From positions 1,364,001 through 1,428,000 of the forward strand of contig NZ_NBBJ01000001.1 of NCBI RefSeq assembly GCF_002197665.1: a stretch of 64,000 nt of DNA. Direction: 5' to 3'. This document shows positions 18,686 through 27,180 of this stretch, in pieces. Position 1 is the first letter of the stretch. Each line of letters opens with the position of its first letter. Under the pieces are notes generated by a model that was not told where the DNA came from, did not search any database, and was given only the letters and a program-made list of their open reading frames with translations. This stretch comes from Sphingomonas mucosissima (GTDB lineage: Bacteria > Pseudomonadota > Alphaproteobacteria > Sphingomonadales > Sphingomonadaceae). Both the position numbers and the translations under genes were made by a program.

Positions 18686-18713
18686 ATGACAAATCAGCGA
18701 CACGCGCTATATG
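18686..18713 (+). promoter_or_regulatory. purF: Possible purF promoter
   Basis: ATGACA (18686-18691) and TATATG (18708-18713) are separated by 16 bp, 30 bp upstream of the purF ATG. The match is moderate and rests on pattern only. Confidence 0.35.
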
Positions 18714-18742
18714 GGCCACGCACGACGTGAGCCCCCACCGCC

Positions 18743-20200
18743 ATGCTGACCACCAATCCGTTCGACGACGACCATCTGCACGAGGAGTGCGGCATCTTTG
18801 GAGTTTCCGGCTCCGACGGCGCCGCTGCCCTGGTTGCGCTGGGGCTTCACGCCCTGCAGCACCGCGGCCAGGAGGCCGCCGGCATCACCTCCTTTGATGG
18901 CACCAATTTCCACACCAAGAAGGCGATGGGCCATGTCGCCGGCAATTTCGACAGCGAGGCCGTGATCGGCTCGCTGCCGGGGCCGGTTGCCTGCGGCCAT
19001 GTGCGCTACTCCACAACAGGCGAGACGGCGCTGCGCAACGTGCAGCCGCTCTATGCCGAGCTGGCCAGCGGCGGCTTCGCGGTAGCGCACAACGGCAACA
19101 TCTCCAACGCGATGAAGGTTCGGCGCGAGCTGATTCGCCGCGGCTCGATCTTCCAGTCGACCAGCGATACCGAAACGATCATCCACCTGGTCGCGACGTC
19201 TAACTACCGGACCTTGCTCGATCGCTTTATCGATGCGCTGCGGCAGGTTGAGGGCGCTTATGCGCTGATCGTGATGACGCCCGAAGGCATGATCGCCTGC
19301 CGCGATCCGCTCGGCATCCGCCCGCTCGTCATGGGCAAGTTGGGCGAGACGATCATTTTCGCCAGCGAGACGGTAGCGCTTGACGTCGTGGGCGCGGAGT
19401 TCGTCCGCGTCGTCGAGCCCGGCGAACTGGTGATCGTGCAAGGCACTGAGATGCGCTCGATCCGCCCGTTCGGCCCCGTCGCACCGCGCCCGTGCATCTT
19501 CGAATGGGTGTACTTCTCGCGCCCCGATTCGATCGTCGACGATCACTCGGTCTATTCGGTGCGCAAGGCGATCGGGCAGCAGCTCGCCATCGAAGCGCCG
19601 GTCGACGCCGACCTGGTGATCCCGGTTCCCGACTCCGGCGTTCCCGCGGCGATCGGCTATGCGCAGGAAAGCGGCATCCCCTTCGAGCTCGGCATCATCC
19701 GCTCGCACTATGTCGGCCGCACGTTCATTCAGCCCGGCGACAAGGTCCGTCATCTCGGCGTCAAGCTGAAGCACAATGCGAACCGTGCGCTTATCAAGGG
19801 CAAGCGGGTGGTGCTGATCGACGATTCGATCGTCCGCGGCACCACCAGCCTCAAGATCGTGCAGATGATGCGTGATGCCGGCGCGGCCGAAGTGCACATG
19901 CGCATCGCCAGCCCGCCCACCAAGCACAGCTGCTTCTACGGCGTTGACACCCCCGAGCGGGCCAAGCTGCTCGCGGCCACGCATGATCTCGGCGCGATGA
20001 CCGATTTCATCCACGCGGATAGCCTGTCGTTCGTCACCATCGACGGCCTCTACAAGGCGCTGGGCCAGAAGGGTCGCTCGCAATTCCGCCCTGGCTATTG
20101 CGACGCTTGCTTCACCGGCGACTACCCGACCACGCTGACCGACCACGACGACACTGCCGCCGTGGATCAGTTCGCGATGCTGGAAGAACGCGTCGCCTGA
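18743..20200 (+). CDS. purF: Amidophosphoribosyltransferase
   Basis: PurF commits PRPP to purine synthesis using glutamine. The enzyme has 485 residues. After a 15-residue propeptide comes Cys16 in EECGIFGVSG, the glutaminase nucleophile exposed by self-cleavage, so this is the B. subtilis-like type. The glutaminase domain shows ALQHRGQEAAGI and HNGNISN; the phosphoribosyltransferase domain has the PRPP loop VVLIDDSIVRGTTS. Cysteines such as those in YCDACFTGDYP fit the 4Fe-4S cluster of this type. It appears to be first of a unit with the SDR gene. Confidence 0.97.
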   Translation: MLTTNPFDDDHLHEECGIFGVSGSDGAAALVALGLHALQHRGQEAAGITSFDGTNFHTKKAMGHVAGNFDSEAVIGSLPGPVACGHVRYSTTGETALRNVQPLYAELASGGFAVAHNGNISNAMKVRRELIRRGSIFQSTSDTETIIHLVATSNYRTLLDRFIDALRQVEGAYALIVMTPEGMIACRDPLGIRPLVMGKLGETIIFASETVALDVVGAEFVRVVEPGELVIVQGTEMRSIRPFGPVAPRPCIFEWVYFSRPDSIVDDHSVYSVRKAIGQQLAIEAPVDADLVIPVPDSGVPAAIGYAQESGIPFELGIIRSHYVGRTFIQPGDKVRHLGVKLKHNANRALIKGKRVVLIDDSIVRGTTSLKIVQMMRDAGAAEVHMRIASPPTKHSCFYGVDTPERAKLLAATHDLGAMTDFIHADSLSFVTIDGLYKALGQKGRSQFRPGYCDACFTGDYPTTLTDHDDTAAVDQFAMLEERVA

Positions 20201-20212
20201 CCACTTCTGCCT

Positions 20213-20234
20213 GCCCCCGGACGACTCCGGGGGC
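20213..20234 (+). terminator. GC-rich hairpin after purF
   Basis: A perfect 9-bp stem (GCCCCCGGA/TCCGGGGGC, 4-nt loop) 12 bases after the purF stop, in front of the SDR gene. No U-run, so it may attenuate rather than terminate. Confidence 0.45.
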
Positions 20235-20284
20235 GGGCAGCGCGCTTTCCGCTCCGCGCGCCGCACACCTCCTTGGGATTTCGG

Positions 20285-20995
20285 ATGACCAAGCCGCTAG
20301 AAAACAAACTCGCCCTCGTCACCGGCGCGAGCCGGGGGATCGGCGCGGCAACAGCGATCGCGCTTGCCGCGCAGGGTGCACACGTTGTCGTCACCGCACG
20401 TACCGCCAAGGCGCTGGAAGAAGTCGAGCAGACGATCTTTGACGCCGGCGGCTCGGCCACGATCGCGCCGCTTGACCTTACCGAAAAGGATTCGATCGCG
20501 CGCCTTGCCGCAGCCGTTTCCGAACGGTGGCAGGCGCTCGACGTCATGGTGCTCAACGCCGGGACTCTCGGCACGCTTGCTGCCGTGCCCGCGATCGACC
20601 CCAAGGAGCTGGCGGCCGTCCTGACACTCAACGTGTCGGCACAGGTCGCGCTTATCCAAGCCTTTGACCCGATGCTGCGCCAGTCCGAAGCCGGCAAGGT
20701 GATCGGCGTGACCTCTTCCGTCGGTCGGAAGCCGCGCGCTTATTGGGGTGCCTATGGCGCCTCTAAGGCTGCCTTCGAGACGCTGCTGGGCGCGTACGGC
20801 GATGAAGTCGCGGAGATCAGCCGCGTGCGCACCGCCATCATTGATCCGGGCGCTACCCGTACCAAGATGCGCGCCCGCGCCTACCCCGGCGAGGATCCCG
20901 CATCGGTAAAGCCGCCGGAGGTGGTCGCCGACCATATCACCGCTTTGGTGCTCAACGGCTTCGAAACAGGCCATTGGGAACGCGTGCCGGGCTGA
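20285..20995 (+). CDS. SDR-family NAD(P)-dependent oxidoreductase
   Basis: A 236-residue short-chain dehydrogenase of classical type. It has the cofactor motif TGASRGIG (residues 16-23), the LNAG equivalent VLNAGTLG, the catalytic Ser in GVTSSVG and the YxxxK motif YGASK. The start at ATG 20285 gives the standard short leader; an in-frame TTG four codons upstream is less likely. The substrate is not readable from sequence. It lies 84 bp after purF on the same strand with a hairpin between, so co-transcription is uncertain. Confidence 0.9.
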   Translation: MTKPLENKLALVTGASRGIGAATAIALAAQGAHVVVTARTAKALEEVEQTIFDAGGSATIAPLDLTEKDSIARLAAAVSERWQALDVMVLNAGTLGTLAAVPAIDPKELAAVLTLNVSAQVALIQAFDPMLRQSEAGKVIGVTSSVGRKPRAYWGAYGASKAAFETLLGAYGDEVAEISRVRTAIIDPGATRTKMRARAYPGEDPASVKPPEVVADHITALVLNGFETGHWERVPG

Positions 20996-21242
20996 TCGCC
21001 GGCCCGGCGTTAGGGCTGGTGCTTACTGGCAACAGTCCGGCGGCCCGCTGCCGGTCACGAGCGCCGCGCCGCGCCGCCGACACCGTCATCGCTCATCCTG
21101 ATCCGCGACCCCTGCCAAAGTGCAGTCTAGCGGTGGAGCGATCGCCGCAGCCGCAGCCGCAATCACCATTGCCTCAGCATCTCGCCCGCAGTCTTTGCAT
21201 GGGGCGATGCATTGGCCCATGCAGCAACGGCGCAGCCGGGAC

Positions 21243-22484
21243 CTACTGCGCCCGCGCCGCCGCGAACAGCTTCTCCAGGAACGCCATCCGCGCCACTGAC
21301 AGATCGGTGCCGGTCGCCTTCGGCCACGCGGAAACCATGGCGATCACCGTTCGGCTCGCCGGGTCCACGGTGATGCTTTGCCCGAAAATACCCTGCCCGC
21401 CGAAACGCGCGCCGGGGTAGGTCCACCATTGATAGCCATAGCCAAAGCCCGGCCGGCCGATCGGCGCACGGGCACGCGTGGCTTGCGCGAACCAGCCGGG
21501 CGGAACGATGCCTTCGCCGCCTTCCATCGCCAGCTGCCCCATGCGCGCATAATCGCGCAGCGACACCGACAAACAGCAACCCGCCACCTCCCGTCCGCTG
21601 GCGTCGACCATCCAGAATGCGTCGCGCTCCATGCCGTAGCGACGCCACACTGTTTCGCTCAGATAATTGGCCAGCGGCTTCTTCACGGCATTGCCGACCA
21701 GCACACCGATCAGGTTCGTCTCGCCGGTCTTGTACACCCATTTGGCGCCGGGCTTCGCCTCGCGCGGCAAGGTGCGCATATAGGCGACGGTCGGATCCAT
21801 GCCGGGCGGCACTGGCCCGGACAGCATCCGCGCCACGTCGGATTGCGGATCGGTATAATCCTCGTTCCACTTCACGCCCGACGTCATCGTCAGCAGCTGT
21901 GCGATGGTCACGCCATCATAGGCGCTGCCGGCGAGGTCGGGGATGTATTTGGTCACCGGTTCCTCGACGGAGCCGATGAAGCCGTCGCGGATCGCCGCAC
22001 CGACCAGCGTCGAGGTGAAGGATTTCGCGACCGAGAAGCTGGTCCATCGCCCATCCCGCGTCAGGCCGCGGGCGTAACGCTCCAGGCGAACCTTGCCATC
22101 CTGCAAGACGATCAGCCCGGCAACGTTCTGGCTCTTGATATAAGCGTCCACCGCGGCGGCGGGCACCGCCAGCGGGGCGCCATCAGGAAGCGGCCGCACC
22201 CTGCCGCCGGCCTTGACGACATGGACGGGGAACGACGCTTCCATGTGCGGGAAGTTCTGGTCACGCTGCTCCTGCGACCAGAACAGGACCGCCGCGCCGA
22301 CCTGCTGCAATTTGTCCCGGTTCGCGTCGGTGATCGGCACGCCCGCAGTGATCGCGGTCGCGTTGGCGCGCGGACCAGCAGGACTCGCTCCATTCGCGGC
22401 AGGCGCCGCGCTTGTCTGCTCCGTTACGCCGCAGCCACTCAGCAGAATGGCGCCAAGCACCGCACCAAAGGCTCTCCGCCTCAT
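21243..22484 (-). CDS. Beta-lactamase-family serine hydrolase lipoprotein
   Basis: A 413-residue protein with a lipoprotein signal (MRRRAFGAVLGAILLSGC, Cys18), so probably membrane-anchored in the periplasm. The hydrolase domain has the active-site SxxK as SVAK in FSVAKSFTS and the second conserved segment VYKTGETNL, placing it with the NylB/EstB-like penicillin-recognising hydrolases rather than true beta-lactamases. Substrate unknown: esters, amides or peptidoglycan-derived peptides. Its ATG overlaps the stop of the upstream cfa gene (ATGA); it ends a four-gene operon. Confidence 0.9.
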   Translation of the reverse strand: MRRRAFGAVLGAILLSGCGVTEQTSAAPAANGASPAGPRANATAITAGVPITDANRDKLQQVGAAVLFWSQEQRDQNFPHMEASFPVHVVKAGGRVRPLPDGAPLAVPAAAVDAYIKSQNVAGLIVLQDGKVRLERYARGLTRDGRWTSFSVAKSFTSTLVGAAIRDGFIGSVEEPVTKYIPDLAGSAYDGVTIAQLLTMTSGVKWNEDYTDPQSDVARMLSGPVPPGMDPTVAYMRTLPREAKPGAKWVYKTGETNLIGVLVGNAVKKPLANYLSETVWRRYGMERDAFWMVDASGREVAGCCLSVSLRDYARMGQLAMEGGEGIVPPGWFAQATRARAPIGRPGFGYGYQWWTYPGARFGGQGIFGQSITVDPASRTVIAMVSAWPKATGTDLSVARMAFLEKLFAAARAQ

Positions 22485-23719
22485 GCCCCCTCCTTCACCA
22501 GCGTGATCTGCACGACGTCGATGCCGCCGCCGCGAAACCCGCCCTCGCAATACATCAGGTAGAAGCGCCACAAGTCAATGAAGCGGCGATCGAACCGCGC
22601 CGGCAGGCGGCCCTCGGCCACGGCCGCATCGAAGCGCACGCGCCACTGCCGCAACGTCTCGGCATAATCCTCGCCGAATGCATGGCGGTCCCGCCACGCC
22701 AGACCGTTCGCTTCGGCCATCGCGCGAAAGCGCGGCTCGTGAATCAACATGCCGCCCGGGAAGACACACGCCTGGATGAAATCGACGTTGCTGGAATAGG
22801 AGGGCCACACGTCTTCCGCGATCTTGATGAATTGGATCGCGGCGCGACCGCCGGGCTTCAGCGCACGGGCGACGGCGGCCAGATAGTCATTCCAGTAACG
22901 CTCACCGACCGCCTCCACCATCTCGATGGAGGCGATGCCGTCGTAGCTGCCTTGGACGTCGCGATAGTCGGTCAATGACACCGCCACTGGCAAGTCGCGC
23001 GTTCGCGCCGCAACATGGCGCTGCTGCTCCGCGGCAAGGGTGATCGCGCGCACCTTGATGCCGCGCCGTCCAGCAGCCTCGGCCAGCGAGCCCCAGCCGC
23101 ATCCGATCTCCAGCAATGTTCCCCCGGCGGGCACGTTCACCCGATCGAGAATGGCGCCAAGCTTGCGGTGCTGCGCCGCTTCCAACGTATCACCGTTCGC
23201 GAACAGGGCGCTGGAATAGGTCAGCGTCGGATCGAGCCATGCCTCGTAGAAGTCGTTGCCGAGATCATAATGCGCCGCGATGTTGCGCCGCGCATTGCGC
23301 CGATCATTGTGGCGCAGCGCGTGGACCAGCCGCGCCGTCACACGTGCGCCGCGCTTGGCCCGCGCCACGTTGCCCAGCGTTTGCCGGTTGCGCATGAACA
23401 GGTCAAAAATTGGGACCAGATCGGGGCTGGTCCAATCGTCATCGGCCCACGCCTCGTACCAGCCGGTGGAGCCGCCAGTCACCAGCCGGCGAAGCGCCCG
23501 CCACCGCACCACCGTTACATGCGCGATCGGACCAGGCCCTCTGCCACCGAGCAGGCGGCGCGTATCGTCGGGCAAGATCGCCTCGATGGCGCCCTGCTCC
23601 AGTCCGGCATCGATCCGGTCGAGGATATGATGATAAAGCGGCGCAATGCTGCGTGCCCATCGGCTGCGTGGTTTCGCCAGTTCGACCTTCCCGTGCATCG
23701 CGCGCTCATGCACCGCCAC
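22481..23719 (-). CDS. cfa: Cyclopropane-fatty-acyl-phospholipid synthase family methyltransferase
   Basis: A 412-residue enzyme of the Cfa/mycolic acid cyclopropane synthase family, which methylenates cis double bonds of membrane phospholipid acyl chains using SAM. The N-terminal region holds the lipid-binding domain (GSTGWYEAWADDDW). The methyltransferase core has YDLGNDFYEAWLDPTLTYSS, the SAM loop LEIGCGWGSLAEAAG and SIEMVEAVGERYW. It starts 18 bases after the phrB stop; Met8 at 23698 is an alternative start. Cfa next to photolyase is typical of photooxidative-stress gene sets. Confidence 0.93.
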   Translation of the reverse strand: MAVHERAMHGKVELAKPRSRWARSIAPLYHHILDRIDAGLEQGAIEAILPDDTRRLLGGRGPGPIAHVTVVRWRALRRLVTGGSTGWYEAWADDDWTSPDLVPIFDLFMRNRQTLGNVARAKRGARVTARLVHALRHNDRRNARRNIAAHYDLGNDFYEAWLDPTLTYSSALFANGDTLEAAQHRKLGAILDRVNVPAGGTLLEIGCGWGSLAEAAGRRGIKVRAITLAAEQQRHVAARTRDLPVAVSLTDYRDVQGSYDGIASIEMVEAVGERYWNDYLAAVARALKPGGRAAIQFIKIAEDVWPSYSSNVDFIQACVFPGGMLIHEPRFRAMAEANGLAWRDRHAFGEDYAETLRQWRVRFDAAVAEGRLPARFDRRFIDLWRFYLMYCEGGFRGGGIDVVQITLVKEGA

Positions 23720-23737
23720 GCGCGATCGCGGAAGAGG

Positions 23738-25087
23738 TCAGCGCACCTGCCGCCCGGCCGCCAGCGCCCGTTCGCGCGCTTCGCGGTGGCCGATGATCTT
23801 GGGCGGATAGGCCGCCGGACGACAACCGGCCTCCTCGGGATCATGGATCGCAGCGTCAGGCACGTTGCGCAGTTCCGGCACCCAGCGACGGATGTAGTCC
23901 GCGGCGTCGAACTTTGCCGATTGGCTCAGCGGCGCCATGATCCGCCCGAACATGTTCGCGTCGATCCCGGTGCCGGCCACCCATTGCCAGTTCACGGCAT
24001 TGTTGCCGTAATCCGCGTCCACCAACGTGTCCCAGAACCATCGCTCGCCTTCGCGCCAATCGATCAGCAAATGCTTCACCAGGAAGCTCGCGGTGATCAT
24101 GCGCACCCGGTTATGCATCCAGCCGCTCGCCCACATCTGCCGCATCCCCGCGTCCACGATGGGGTAGCCGGTGCGCCCTTGTTGCCACGCCTTCAGGTCA
24201 GCCGGCGCACTGCGCCACGCTAACCTGTCAAACTGCGCGCGGCCGTTCTCCCGCGCGTAGTTCGGCAGGCCCAGAATGAGCCCGGCGGTGAAGTCCCGCC
24301 ATGCCAGCTCTCGCCGGAACGATGCCGCACCCTCGCCCTCGCTCGGCAGCGCATGCCACACCTGCCGGGGCGAAATCTCACCATGATGGAGATGCGGCGA
24401 AAGTCGTGACGTTCCTTCGACGGACGGCAGGTTCCGCCCCTCGGCATAGTTGCGGAGCGTATCTGCGAACTCATCAAGTGCCGCGTGCGCACCGCCCTCA
24501 CCCGGCGTCCAGACGTCAAAGCCCCTCGCCCAATTGGGCCGGACCGGGAGCAACTTCCAGTCGGCCAGGCGATCGCTGGCGGGCCATTGGTCAGGCGCCA
24601 TGACGCTGGCGGGCGCATCAACAGGAGGGTCCGGCGGCAACGTGGCCGACAAGGTGCGCAGAAAGGCCGAAAACATCCGGAACTGGCCGCCACTTGCCGT
24701 GGTAATGCTTTCTGGCGGCCGTAAGTGGCCGCCGTCGTGCAGGCATAATCGCGCGCCAAGTGCTGTCTCCGACGCTCGCCACCACGGCTCGTAGTGGCGG
24801 ACGGCATGGATCCCGTCAGCGCCCACTTCCTCCGCCAGCGCGAGCAAGGTCGCCGCCGCCGGCCCACGCCGCAGGATCAGTTGGCTGCCTATCTCCCGCA
24901 ACGATGCATCGAGCGCGGCCAGGCTATGGTGCAGCCACCAGCGCTGCGCGCCGCCGATCCGCCACTCACCCGGGCCTTCATCATCAAGCACATAGACAGG
25001 AATAACAGCTCCTGCCGCCGCTGCGGCAAGAAGGGCCGGCTGATCCTGGAGGCGGAGATCCTGGCGAAACCAGACGATAGTGGTCAT
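23738..25087 (-). CDS. phrB: Class I deoxyribodipyrimidine photo-lyase
   Basis: A 449-residue FAD-dependent enzyme that reverses cyclobutane pyrimidine dimers with blue light. The N-terminal antenna domain begins TTIVWFRQDLRLQDQPAL. The FAD domain shows TSRLSPHLHHGEISPRQVW, FRRELAWRDF, GMRQMWASGWMHNRVRM and the DYGNNAVNWQWVAGTG segment with conserved Trp and Asn residues. A complete photolyase is supported; a cryptochrome role cannot be ruled out. Its ATG overlaps the HDAC stop (ATGA). Confidence 0.96.
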   Translation of the reverse strand: MTTIVWFRQDLRLQDQPALLAAAAAGAVIPVYVLDDEGPGEWRIGGAQRWWLHHSLAALDASLREIGSQLILRRGPAAATLLALAEEVGADGIHAVRHYEPWWRASETALGARLCLHDGGHLRPPESITTASGGQFRMFSAFLRTLSATLPPDPPVDAPASVMAPDQWPASDRLADWKLLPVRPNWARGFDVWTPGEGGAHAALDEFADTLRNYAEGRNLPSVEGTSRLSPHLHHGEISPRQVWHALPSEGEGAASFRRELAWRDFTAGLILGLPNYARENGRAQFDRLAWRSAPADLKAWQQGRTGYPIVDAGMRQMWASGWMHNRVRMITASFLVKHLLIDWREGERWFWDTLVDADYGNNAVNWQWVAGTGIDANMFGRIMAPLSQSAKFDAADYIRRWVPELRNVPDAAIHDPEEAGCRPAAYPPKIIGHREARERALAAGRQVR

Positions 25088-26025
25088 CGCGCCACTACGC
25101 CGCCGGTGTCAGCTGGGTTCCAGCGCTTCCAACCTTCGCGATACGCTCGCCCCAGCCGCAGGATCACGTCAACATGCCGCCGCGCTATCGCGAGCACATC
25201 ATCGCCATACCCGCCTCCCACCGTGCTCGCCATCGGCACCCCCCGCCGAACCGCAAGCTCCGCCACCAGCAAGTCGCGTCGCGCCAACCCGTCCTCCGTC
25301 AAGGACAGCCGGCCAAGGCGATCGCCACCGAACGGGTCGACACCGCCTTGATACAGGATCAGATCAGGTGCGAACTGCTCCAGCAACGGCGGCAGCGTTG
25401 ATCCAAGCGCGTCGAGATAGATAGCGTCATCAGCCCCGTCCGGCAGCGACACATCAACCGTCGACCGCGCCTTGCGCGCCGGAAAGTTCTTCTCTGCGTG
25501 GATCGAGTAAGTGGCGATATCGGTGTGACCGGCCGTAAGCGCCGCCGTGCCGTCGCCCTGATGAACATCCACGTCGACAATCAGCACGCGGCGCCCCTCT
25601 CGTGCGAGTTGCAGCGCGGCGATGGCAAGGTCGTTGAACACGCAATAGCCCGCGCCCGTTTCCGCCAGCGCATGATGGCTTCCCCCTGCAGTGTTCGCCG
25701 CAAAGCCACACCCTAATGCCAGCTTCGCGGCAAGATAGGTGCCCGCTGGCACCACCTGCGCCCGGCGCGCGACAGTGGCAGTAACCGGGAAGCCGATCCG
25801 CCGTTCCTTTTCGGGCGGCACACGGGCGTCCAGCACCTCCGCGACATAGACCGGATCGTGAGCCGCCTCCAGCCATGCGCGCGGCGCTTGCTTGGGCTCA
25901 TGCCAACCGATGTTGTCCCCTTCCTCAATCAGGAAATCTCGGATCGCCCCGTTCTTGCCCCAACGATAATTGCTCCGCCTAGGCGCCTCCGCGACGTAAT
26001 CGGGGTGATGGACGACAGCGATCAT
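25084..26025 (-). CDS. Class II histone deacetylase family protein
   Basis: A 313-residue arginase/deacetylase-fold protein, probably a zinc amidohydrolase removing acetyl groups from polyamines, acetoin-like compounds or proteins. Catalytic features are intact: PGGSHHALAETGAGYCVFND with the His-His pair, VDVDVHQGDGT with the DxH zinc ligands, LILYQGGVDPFGGDRLG with the second Asp, and the C-terminal GGGYGDD. The start at 26025 (MIAVVHHPDYV) is the family start; the longer frame would run through the divergent esterase gene. It heads the HDAC-phrB-cfa-hydrolase operon. Confidence 0.93.
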   Translation of the reverse strand: MIAVVHHPDYVAEAPRRSNYRWGKNGAIRDFLIEEGDNIGWHEPKQAPRAWLEAAHDPVYVAEVLDARVPPEKERRIGFPVTATVARRAQVVPAGTYLAAKLALGCGFAANTAGGSHHALAETGAGYCVFNDLAIAALQLAREGRRVLIVDVDVHQGDGTAALTAGHTDIATYSIHAEKNFPARKARSTVDVSLPDGADDAIYLDALGSTLPPLLEQFAPDLILYQGGVDPFGGDRLGRLSLTEDGLARRDLLVAELAVRRGVPMASTVGGGYGDDVLAIARRHVDVILRLGRAYREGWKRWNPADTGGVVAR

Positions 26026-26068
26026 CTGCGCCAAGATAGGTAGCAAAAGCGAACCTGAGGAGAGCGAA

Positions 26069-27091
26069 ATGACAGATACGTTGATCCGTGACGCGCAAGA
26101 CGATGCTCCGCCGCAGAGCCAAGGTCCTTTCGTGCGGCCGGACGTTCGCGGCTTTCTGGATTTCCTCAACAGCACGCCTGGGCCGAAAACGCACGAAGGC
26201 ACGGCAGAAGCAGCGCGCCAGATGTATCTGGCAATGAAGGACGTAGCCGACCCGCCCTTGGGAGAACTGGCAACGGTCAAGGACCTGACGATCCCCGGAC
26301 CGGGGGGTGACATACCTGCCCGTCTGTTTGATGCGCGCGCCTCGCGTGAGCCGGGGCCTGTGGTCGTATTCTTCCACGGCGGCGGGTTCGTTATCGGCAA
26401 TGTCGATACGCACTCTAGCTTCACCGCCGAAATGTCGCGCCAGCTCGATCTGCCGGTCGTGTCCGTGGATTACCGCTTGGCACCAGAGCACCGCTGGCCG
26501 GCCGCTCCGATCGACTGCGAAGCCGCGGCGCGGTGGGTCGCGTCGAGCCCGGCCGAACTCGGGCGCACGGCTACTGGCCTGATCCTGTCCGGCGACAGTG
26601 CCGGCGGCACGCTGACGATCACAACCGCCATGAGCCTACGGGACGATCCGGCCGCGGTGCCCGTTATCGTACAGGCGCCGATGTATCCGGCTGCGGACAT
26701 GAACAAGGAATATCCTTCGTTCAACGATTTCGCAGACGGCTACCTGCTGACCCGCGAGACGATGATATGGTTCGCAGAGCACTACCAAGCCGATTTCACC
26801 GACTTTCGCGGCTCGCCCATGATCGGCAACCTGGTCGGACTGCCGCCTGCAGTGATCATCACCGCCAGCCTGGATCCCATTCGCGATCAGGGCCGCGCCT
26901 ACGCTGCTGCCCTCATTCTGGCTGGAGTTCCGGTTACCTTCCGCGAGGCAGTGGGCAACATCCACGGCTTTATCACCTTACGCCAGGCCGTGCCGTCCAG
27001 CGCGGGTGACGTCGCGGGCTATCTCGCGGCGGTGAAGGACGCGATCGTCGAAGCCGAAGGTCAACGGGTCATGAAGCAAGCAGCCGGCTGA
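26069..27091 (+). CDS. Alpha/beta hydrolase, HSL-type esterase
   Basis: A 340-residue esterase of the hormone-sensitive-lipase family. The oxyanion-hole motif is FFHGGGFVIGN, the nucleophile elbow GDSAGG, and the remaining triad members fall in SLDPIRDQG (Asp) and NIHGF (His). No signal peptide, so cytoplasmic, acting on short acyl esters. The ATG at 26069 has GAGGAGAG at 26057-26064. It is divergent from the HDAC operon with only 43 bp between the two start codons, so its promoter must overlap that region or the other gene's 5' end. Confidence 0.92.
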   Translation: MTDTLIRDAQDDAPPQSQGPFVRPDVRGFLDFLNSTPGPKTHEGTAEAARQMYLAMKDVADPPLGELATVKDLTIPGPGGDIPARLFDARASREPGPVVVFFHGGGFVIGNVDTHSSFTAEMSRQLDLPVVSVDYRLAPEHRWPAAPIDCEAAARWVASSPAELGRTATGLILSGDSAGGTLTITTAMSLRDDPAAVPVIVQAPMYPAADMNKEYPSFNDFADGYLLTRETMIWFAEHYQADFTDFRGSPMIGNLVGLPPAVIITASLDPIRDQGRAYAAALILAGVPVTFREAVGNIHGFITLRQAVPSSAGDVAGYLAAVKDAIVEAEGQRVMKQAAG

Positions 27092-27117
27092 CCTCAGTTC
27101 CGTTGACCTGGTGAAAC

Positions 27118-27157
27118 AAAGAAGGGCGAGAACGACACGTCGTTCTCGCCCTTCTTT
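27118..27157. terminator. Strong bidirectional terminator
   Basis: A perfect 18-bp stem (27118-27135 with 27140-27157, loop CACG) between the convergent esterase and TonB receptor genes. An A-run precedes and a T-run follows the GC-rich core, so it works for both strands. Confidence 0.93.
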
Positions 27158-27180
27158 TCGCCTCTAGCTAAAGGACGCGA

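Noticed and set aside
20986..21008. Hairpin over the SDR stop codon
   Set aside because: Only 7 bp, overlapping coding sequence and without a U-run; too weak to list as a terminator.
26026..26424. Longer N-terminus for the HDAC gene (to 26424)
   Set aside because: It would overlap the divergent esterase gene by more than 350 bp; the family start is at 26025.
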